From Impatiens glandulifera (lineage: Eukaryota > Streptophyta > Magnoliopsida > Ericales > Balsaminaceae), in the NCBI RefSeq assembly GCF_907164915.1, contig NC_061863.1, positions 32,826,133-32,890,132 of the forward strand: a DNA stretch of 64,000 nucleotides, in the 5' to 3' direction. This document shows positions 58,751-64,000 of this stretch, piece by piece. The stretch's first letter is position 1; every line of letters begins with the position of its first letter. Under the pieces are notes generated by a model. That model had not been told where the DNA came from and ran no database searches. It worked only from the letters and a program-made list of their open reading frames with translations. A program made the translations under genes and the position numbers.

Positions 58751-58752
<2 letters not shown>
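56097..58752 (-). CDS. FBL10: F-box/LRR-repeat protein 10 type, four exons
   Basis: Probable SCF ubiquitin-ligase receptor with leucine-rich repeats. Exons on the minus strand are 58752-58567, 58451-58246, 58032-57939 and 57605-56097, all with GT/AG borders. Together they make 1,995 bp (664 residues), close to Arabidopsis FBL10. Residues 14-60 (LDILPPALLGSIMTKLDVSS, then STSKTFRTCAYQIL) are the F-box. From residue ~70 onward are cysteine-containing LRRs such as LRNCADFSGNLLSQIG, LVGFCRVTDTGFRSIL, LDLRDCRSLGDEALRAIG, VRGCKRLTDKF and RQCPLIGDMSVMALA. The C-terminal ~45 residues are an acidic tail of repeated DDID and DEDMVED. No stops or shifts disturb it, so it is a likely functional host gene. 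Intron 3 carries a 31-bp minisatellite; a (CT)n tract lies directly before the start codon. Confidence 0.92.
57655..57729. repeat. 31-bp minisatellite in FBL10 intron 3
   Basis: About 2.4 copies of a unit containing ATCTCAACTCAAAAATAACC and CATCCATGAAGC. Confidence 0.92.

Positions 58753-58754
<2 letters not shown>

Positions 58755-58784
<30 letters not shown>
58755..58784. repeat. (CT)n microsatellite in FBL10 leader
   Basis: An uninterrupted CT/GA run lies immediately upstream of the minus-strand ATG, a common context in plant 5' UTRs. Confidence 0.9.
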
Positions 58785-59539
58785 AAAGAGTCTTCTCCTA
58801 GTTTACGTTTTACTGAATCTGGATGACCACCATTCATATCACGACCATCCATGTCTTGAACGGTTGTTAACTCTATAAAACAAAGGTTTTTTTTGGGGGC
58901 TAAATAATATATAAAATTATTAGCAATAAATTTTAATATAAATTTTATTTTTAAGATCACGATCTAGTCAGTGTCTTATATATATTATTATGCATCATTG
59001 ACCAATGGATTTGGCCCCATATTTGCAAATAAAATTAGGCCATTGGGCTTCACAATTTCATAAATTCTACAATAAGACCCTAATTTCGAATACAAATCAC
59101 TTCAAATTATCTTGGGCTTCATTTCAAATTATATAGGCTTAGGAATCCTTATCATATGATTCATATTAGTAGTCCACCACCAACTCTAAGTGAGTTTCAA
59201 TCCTAAGCAATGATTACAATGAAAATATTCAAAGCATAGAAATAGCAATTATTTTAAAATCAACCAAAAAACGGGATCAATCATAATTCAACGTTCTCAA
59301 GTACTCATGTATATTCACTTAAAGATCTCTAATAATTTCATATTTAAATCAAAATTCAATTCTAATTTAATTAAGCATGTAAATATTTATAATAACATTC
59401 TAAACTCAATTCATTAATCTGAAGATTTGTAATATACATTATTTCTTTCGTCTCAATCATCAACTTTCAATTAATTTGTTTTCATTCATTTAATTCTATT
59501 TAGAAAGTATTAAGGCTTTAGTTAGTGTCAACTTGATGA
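58785..59539. other. FBL10 upstream region and AT-rich spacer
   Basis: The part nearest FBL10 should hold its promoter, but no convincing TATA box was identified. The rest is AT-rich without genes. Confidence 0.5.
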
Positions 59540-59828
59540 TCGTGACAAGTTGGAGACGGCACCTTTCTTCCTACAAGAGATGGCGTTGCTGTGGTGGAGG
59601 AGGCAAGAAGGAGATATTGAACGAGGGACCTTGAGGATGGAAACGTGGGAAGACTTCAAGACCGAGTTCAAACGCCAATTCTTCCCAGAGAATGCCGAGT
59701 ACGAGGCAAGGAAAAGGATGAGTCAACTTGTGCACAAAGGAACCATCAAGGAGTATGTGAAGGAATTCCATGAGTTGATGCTCGAGTTACCTAGTCTAAC
59801 GGAACAGGAGACACTGTTCGCATCCTAA
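59540..59828 (+). pseudogene. Ty3/Gypsy gag scrap
   Basis: MALLWWRRQEGDIERGT, ETWEDFKTEFKRQFFPENAE, RKRMSQLVHKGTIKEYVKEF and HELMLELPSL are the Gag core (PF03732-like) of a Ty3 element. It is about 90 residues without start, zinc finger, pol or LTR. It is cut sharply at about 59828, where a different repeat begins. Confidence 0.82.
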
Positions 59829-60145
59829 GTTATAAAATATCGATATTTTAAACAGGACCCGAGTTTTGGGCTACCCCTGCAGTAAAAATATCGATATTTT
59901 TATGTTGTCATAGGGCTAGTTTAAAATTTTATAAAATAAAATAGTTTTTGGGTGAGATTTGAACTCGTAACCAAACAAAATCATAACCAAACAAAAGTTT
60001 TAAATTATTATGTTGAACCACTAAGTTACAATAACTTATGCTTAAAATTACAATAAATTTAATTAAATATCTCACTATTTTTAATAAATGAGTTGCACTG
60101 CCCTAGTCCGAGGGTTTGTCGGGCTTATCCCAGGATCGGCCCTGG
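59829..60145. mobile_element. Unclassified repeat with tRNA-like segment
   Basis: It contains two ATATCGATATTTT palindromes at 59838 and 59888. On the minus strand, TAACTTAGTGGTTCAACATA (from about 60029) and GGTTACGAGTTCAAATCTCACC (59940-59962, shortened here in sense only) resemble tRNA A- and B-boxes, with an inserted AACCAAACAAAA duplication. It ends near GGATCGGCCCTGG, a word found at the ends of some plant MITEs. Confidence 0.4.
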
Positions 60146-60459
60146 CTCTAGTTAAATCAAAGAAAAAAGAAGAAGAAAAGATATTGGGGTTTGTATTAAC
60201 CTTCCATTGATTTTGGAGTATAGTCTTAACAAGATGAATACCTATGAATTGAATCTCAAAGCACTAATCAAGAATTAAACTCTAACTTATTTTATCTTTG
60301 AAAAGTATCAATGTTTAGGACCTGTTTGGAATCAAAAGAAATTAAGGCAAAATGTTATATAATTTCAGAAACAAGAATTCAGTTTTGATTTCTAATTTCA
60401 CTTTACTCCCAATTTACCTTAATAGTGGGAACATGAAAACTACAATATTTTAGTTTGAC

Positions 60460-60724
60460 CACTAGTAAAAAAAAGACCTTCTAGCCATTGGTAAACCAAT
60501 CGCTAGAAGAATATAGTGATTGGTCATAAACAAATCGCCATCAATCGGCATAGCTGTTGCTTTAATTGACAACAGCGATTGGTGAATGTCCACTCGCAAT
60601 TTTCCTATGGCGATTGGCTAGTTTTCCAATAGCAATTTCCTTTAGTCTATGGCGATTGGTTATTATACCAATCGCAATTTCCCTTTAGTCTTTGGCGATT
60701 GGTTAATAAACCAATCGCCAATTC
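60460..60724 (+). mobile_element. CACTA-type transposon end
   Basis: The terminus CACTAGTAAAAAAAAGACCT is followed by at least eight subterminal repeats of GCGATTGGT in both orientations. This is the arrangement expected of transposase-binding sites in En/Spm elements. The other end is absent nearby. Confidence 0.65.
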
Positions 60725-60857
60725 ATTTATCGAAAATAATTAAAAAAAAAAGATTTATCAATTTCTTCCAATAACAACAAATAAGCAGATAGATTAGAAA
60801 TTCCTGAACTAAAATATGAATCCACGTGTGTGGCTGGAAAACCCTGCAACTGTATCA

Positions 60858-61894
60858 TTATAACATGTACACGACAATAATAATATCCCTTTCTGTGGCA
60901 GAAGCAAAACAAGTCTTCCCCAAATCAATGACTTCTGCTTCTGAGAGAGGAGTAACAACATCCTGAAAAAATATCATTCTAATATAAGTCCATTTGATAA
61001 ATATTACATAAAACCACGTAATTCTTTAGATTAAGATAGGATGCAGTAAGCTTTGAATGACTTAACTCGGTAGTCAAAAGACAACATTAACACTTGAAAA
61101 ATAATTAAATTACATCATCAGTTTCACATTTTATTAAATGAACTTGCGTATCAAGTACATACAATATATTTTCAATTAGTATAATCAACATTTATTTTCC
61201 AGATACTAATCTAATTCAGTACTTAAAATTCAGTATAACATTCAACACTTAATTTTCAGTTTATAAAACAAACCCCTAATTAAAATAAAATGTGAGGACT
61301 TGAGCATATGTATCAATCAAAATACAAACCTGAGCAGGTAGTAAAAGGGGGCGTGGCGACTTTAGTTGATTGTTCAAGAATGGCATAATGAGTGTAGAAC
61401 CAGACCCTTGAGCACTATATCCAACTCTCTCATAAGATCCAACGACATCATACGTGAATACACACCCCTTTCCTAATATGTTAAAATATAAAATGTTTTT
61501 GATGTGAATGATGAGAATAAGAGTTTAATGAAATTAGAAATCACACCACTGTACCTTCACTGTCAAGACCATCCAACACATTGAATGCGTAATAAGGAAA
61601 GAAGCGTTTGTAGTAGAGTGTGTTAGAAAGCAACTGAGCCATAGCAGGGCAACTCATCTGCATATTATGTTGATACTGATCAGTCTGTCAATTATCAAGA
61701 AAAAATAAACATCACTCTGTGCATTACAGGCGAACAACTCTTGAGAATGTGAAATAAAAATAATTTTATCTAATCTGCAACAGTAATCATTATCCTTCTT
61801 TGAATACTTACCAAGTGTCTAGCTGCCAAAACCTTTTGCAAAGCTCTCACATCAACTTGAAATCCTGAAGAGGCCATATAAGCTTTATCTTCTC
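60858..61894 (-). pseudogene. Proteasome beta-6 (PBF1/PSMB1) 3' gene fragment
   Basis: PBF1 is a structural beta subunit of the 20S proteasome. Four minus-strand exons with good splice sites are present. They are 61894-61812 (EDKAYMASSGFQVDVRALQK), 61684-61555 ([38 protein letters not shown]), 61472-61330 (GKGCVFTYDVVGSYERVGYS, GSTLIMPFLNNQLKSPR) and 60962-60858 (DVVTPLSEAEVIDLGKTCFA, SATERDI). The N-terminal exons are absent. After TERDI the frame gives a short unrelated end, IIVVYML and stop, where normal subunits continue for 20 or more residues, so the 3' end is damaged too. The internal frame is clean, which suggests recent duplication. Upstream lies a CcmH piece instead of the missing exons. 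Confidence 0.85.
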
Positions 61895-62308
61895 TGCAAG
61901 ATAAAAAAATTATTTCATGTTAGAAAGGAAGGACTTTTGGGCAGACAGACAGAACAATCTTTTCGACTTTAAACAAACAAAAAAATACATTCTTTAATTA
62001 ATAAGATCTAATTGAACAGACCAGATAATCTAAACTTCATAACTACATCTTTCCAACCATAACAAAACTGTATGCTCCGTGCTGACTTAGGAAAATCCCA
62101 CTGCTAAGTTATGAACACTCCAAACTAATGTTGCCAACAAACAATGTATACAATCATATGGATCTTATTTGTTATCACAAAGTAATCTACATAATAGCTT
62201 TTATAACAAAAATACTATGATTTGGATCATGATCTAGAAATACTTTCAATTTCAAATAACTTGGGGAGTATGATAAGAACAGACAAATAGAGGAAATAAG
62301 TAAAAACC

Positions 62309-62465
62309 TTTCTAAGAAGAATGGCGCATCAGCTTGAGATTCTTCAATGGATTGATTACCACACTCGGTGCAACGAATATTGCAACGAATATTATGACTA
62401 ATGTTTATTGTTCTGGCATTTTCAATTCGAACATTGGTTACTGAATCATCATCTTCACTATTCAT
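62309..62465 (-). pseudogene. CcmH-like exon fragment
   Basis: CcmH is the thioredoxin-like subunit of mitochondrial cytochrome c maturation; it reduces apocytochrome heme-binding cysteines through a CxxC motif. The minus strand reads MNSEDDDSVTNVRIENAR, then NISHNIRC, a second NIRC, then TECGNQSIEESQAD. The latter corresponds to the family ISHNVRC-TECGSQSIEDSQAD stretch. A 12-bp tandem duplication (AATATTCGTTGC twice) has added NIRC and displaced the RCTEC region. The next residues (APFFLER) diverge from the expected LL-R helix and a donor-like AG/GTTTTT follows. Only this one exon is present, so it is a fragment. Confidence 0.72.
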
Positions 62466-62608
62466 TTGTGAAACCCTACAAATATTCATTTTAAAAACTT
62501 ATGAAACTCAACCAAACTAATCACCTATTCGCATAAGCTTAACCAAATTTCATTCAGGCATTTCATCAAACACATGGCATACACTATCATTGGAAACAAA
62601 ACATGGCA

Positions 62609-62660
62609 TTTCTCTCTCTTATGGATTCCGTCGCCCTATTCTGCACGGCCTCCCTTCTTG
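62609..62660 (+). repeat. 52-bp exact duplicate of SMT2 gene start
   Basis: Identical to 63429-63480, from the CT-rich leader through the first 40 bases of SMT2 coding sequence (ATG at 62621). Sequence on both sides is unrelated. Confidence 0.95.
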
Positions 62661-63428
62661 ACATAAAAGCACATAGTTTAAAAAGAATTTTAAAATGTTT
62701 CTTTCTTAATTTATCGAGAAACAAATTAAGTTGTGATTTTTTTAGGTAAAAACCCTCTGTAGTAGACTATCTTGGGGATGAATTCAATTTGAATAAATTC
62801 CTGAGTTAGTCGATTAATAGGACGTTCTTAGGAATAAATTCGGACACGTATTATACCATTTAATATTTCGTCTCAGTAAAATAGATTCGAGAGGAAAGTA
62901 ATACGCGTGACTTATCGTGTCTCAAGTTAATTTCTCTGAATGAATGTTTTAGACGCGTACAAAAAGAAGAATAAAAAAGGGAGAAATAAATAACCATTTT
63001 GAAATAAAAAACTATTAATATGATAATAAAATAAAATTTATTAAAAAAAAATAAAATTATAGAGAATAATGTTTAATTATGATTAAATTAAAAAAAATTA
63101 AAATAATAAGCTTAAAATAAATTTAAAAAATATATGAAGATGAAAATTTGATTTTGTAAACTAGTCTGTCCCTAATGTGTGTGTTAAATTGTAGTTTTAA
63201 AAAAGAAAATATAATATTTAAAAAAATAGGAGTTAAATATTTAAATAGAGATTTAAGATCTAAGAACGTGAAACGCAGCGCATAACAATAAAACAAATAA
63301 AAAATGCTGGCAAAGAAATGAAAAGACAAAAATAGGCCCTCACATTTATCCCTACATAAGGACATAAGGGAAATGTATCATTTTCTCACTCACACACACA
63401 CACACACACTTAATTAGTTCTCTCTCAC
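62661..63428. other. SMT2 upstream region
   Basis: AT-rich in 62950-63250 and presumably contains the SMT2 promoter. A (CA)n run lies at about 63390-63410. No clear TATA box was chosen. Confidence 0.5.
63388..63411. repeat. (CA)n microsatellite upstream of SMT2
   Basis: A CACACA run followed by a CT-rich leader, about 30 bp before the start codon. Confidence 0.9.
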
Positions 63429-63440
63429 TTTCTCTCTCTT

Positions 63441-64000
63441 ATGGATTCCGTCGCCCTATTCTGCACGGCCTCCCTTCTTGCTGGCGGCTTATACTGGTTC
63501 GTCTTTGTCCTCGGATCCGCCGAACGGAAGGGCAAGAACGCCATAAATCTCTCCGGAGGCTCAATCGCCGGCGCCAAGGTCCAAGACAATTACAAGCAGT
63601 ACTGGTCCTTCTTCCGCCGCCCAAAGGAGATCGAAACAGCCGAAAAGGTACCTGATTTCGTCGATACTTTCTACAATCTCGTTACAGATATCTACGAATG
63701 GGGATGGGGTCAATCTTTCCATTTCTCCCCTGCCATTCCGGGCAAATCTGACCGTGACGCCACTCGCATCCATGAAGAGATGGCTGTAGATCTGATCAAT
63801 GTCAAACCCGGAGCGCGCATTCTCGACGCCGGATGCGGCGTTGGTGGACCGATGAGGGCGATCGCCGCTCACTCCGGCGCCAATGTTGTCGGAATCACAA
63901 TCAACGAGTACCAGGTGGGTCGGGCCCGTGCTCACAACAAGAAGGTGGGTCTGGATTCCCAATGCGAGGTTGTATGCGGTAATTTCCTTCAGATGCCGTT
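63441..64000 (+). CDS. SMT2: Sterol 24-C-methyltransferase 2, 5' part
   Basis: SMT2 uses S-adenosylmethionine to methylate 24-methylenelophenol, directing flux to 24-ethyl sterols such as sitosterol at the ER. From ATG 63441, residues 1-25 form an N-terminal membrane segment (ALFCTASLLAGGLYWFVFVL). Then come GKNAINLSGGSIAGAKVQDN, the sterol-binding YEWGWGQSFHFSPAIPGK and KPGARILDAGCGVGGPMRAI, the SAM-binding motif I. NVVGITINEYQVGRARAHNK and CEVVCGNFLQMP follow at the edge. The frame is open and intronless through 186 codons, about half of the expected ~360, and continues beyond the window. The second membrane-type start and the AERKGK/VQDNYKQYWSFF wording favour SMT2 over SMT1. Confidence 0.95.
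   Translation, partial: MDSVALFCTASLLAGGLYWFVFVLGSAERKGKNAINLSGGSIAGAKVQDNYKQYWSFFRRPKEIETAEKVPDFVDTFYNLVTDIYEWGWGQSFHFSPAIPGKSDRDATRIHEEMAVDLINVKPGARILDAGCGVGGPMRAIAAHSGANVVGITINEYQVGRARAHNKKVGLDSQCEVVCGNFLQMP

Noticed and set aside
60700..62700. Helitron around the gene-fragment mosaic
   Set aside because: No convincing 5' TC terminus or 3' hairpin plus CTRR was located by eye; kept only as a hypothesis.
63561..63962. 133-codon minus-strand frame
   Set aside because: Antisense shadow of SMT2 coding sequence.

Overview
The window is nuclear DNA of a flowering plant, almost certainly a eudicot. The evidence is AT-rich intergenic sequence, GT-AG introns, plant-specific gene families (GDSL esterase, KIB/SKIP23-type F-box, F-box/LRR 10, sterol methyltransferase 2) and typical plant transposons. 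An asterid of the Lamiales type is possible, judging from remembered resemblance of retroelement proteins, but I cannot confirm it.

Only four host genes look intact or nearly so: a five-exon GDSL esterase/lipase (25.3-26.7 kb, +), a SKIP23/KIB-type F-box gene (28.1-29.4 kb, -), a four-exon F-box/LRR gene of the FBL10 type (56.1-58.75 kb, -), and the 5' part of a sterol 24-C-methyltransferase 2 gene that runs off the right edge (63.44 kb, +). The rest is mobile DNA and its debris.

Layout. 0-7.1 kb: nested retrotransposon wreckage. It holds a Copia integrase fragment, an LTR ('LTR B') split by a solo LTR ('LTR C'), Ty3/Gypsy RT-RNase H debris and another LTR ('LTR D'). 7.2-13.9 kb: AT-rich sequence and Ty3-type LTR debris, then a Gypsy LTR-PBS-gag remnant. 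14.8-16.0 kb: a multi-exon fragment matching the C-terminal half of the UFMylation ligase UFL1. 16.4-18.5 kb: two non-autonomous DNA transposons with target-site duplications. 18.7-21.7 kb: a Pack-MULE with near-perfect TSD carrying an ACOT13-like thioesterase pseudogene and an RS-rich splicing-factor-like fragment. 30.06-40.12 kb: a ~10 kb Mutator-like element with ~600-bp inverted repeats. It contains a DUF1985/Ulp1-like pseudogene, a mudrA-type transposase pseudogene interrupted by a 1,775-bp hAT-like insertion with perfect 8-bp TSDs, an internal second copy of TIR sequence, and a captured BRCA1/BARD1-type tandem-BRCT gene fragment with splice sites preserved. 41.6-49.1 kb: a degenerate Copia element (C). 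49.1-51.8 kb: a second, internally deleted Copia element (D). 51.8-53.5 kb: a second LTR B copy. 59.5-62.7 kb: a gag scrap, a CACTA end, and a mosaic of host gene pieces. That mosaic contains the 3' exons of proteasome beta subunit PBF1, a CcmH exon, and a 52-bp exact copy of the SMT2 gene start.

The dominant theme is capture and shuffling of host gene fragments: at least six genes are represented (UFL1, ACOT13, an RS-rich protein, BRCA1/BARD1, PBF1 and CcmH), plus the SMT2 duplicate. The best candidate for something undescribed is the 30-40 kb Mutator-like element, which joins a Ulp1-family gene, a transposase and a DNA-repair-type tandem BRCT within one pair of terminal repeats. All family assignments rest on reading translated sequence by eye and on remembered family features; no database search was possible.
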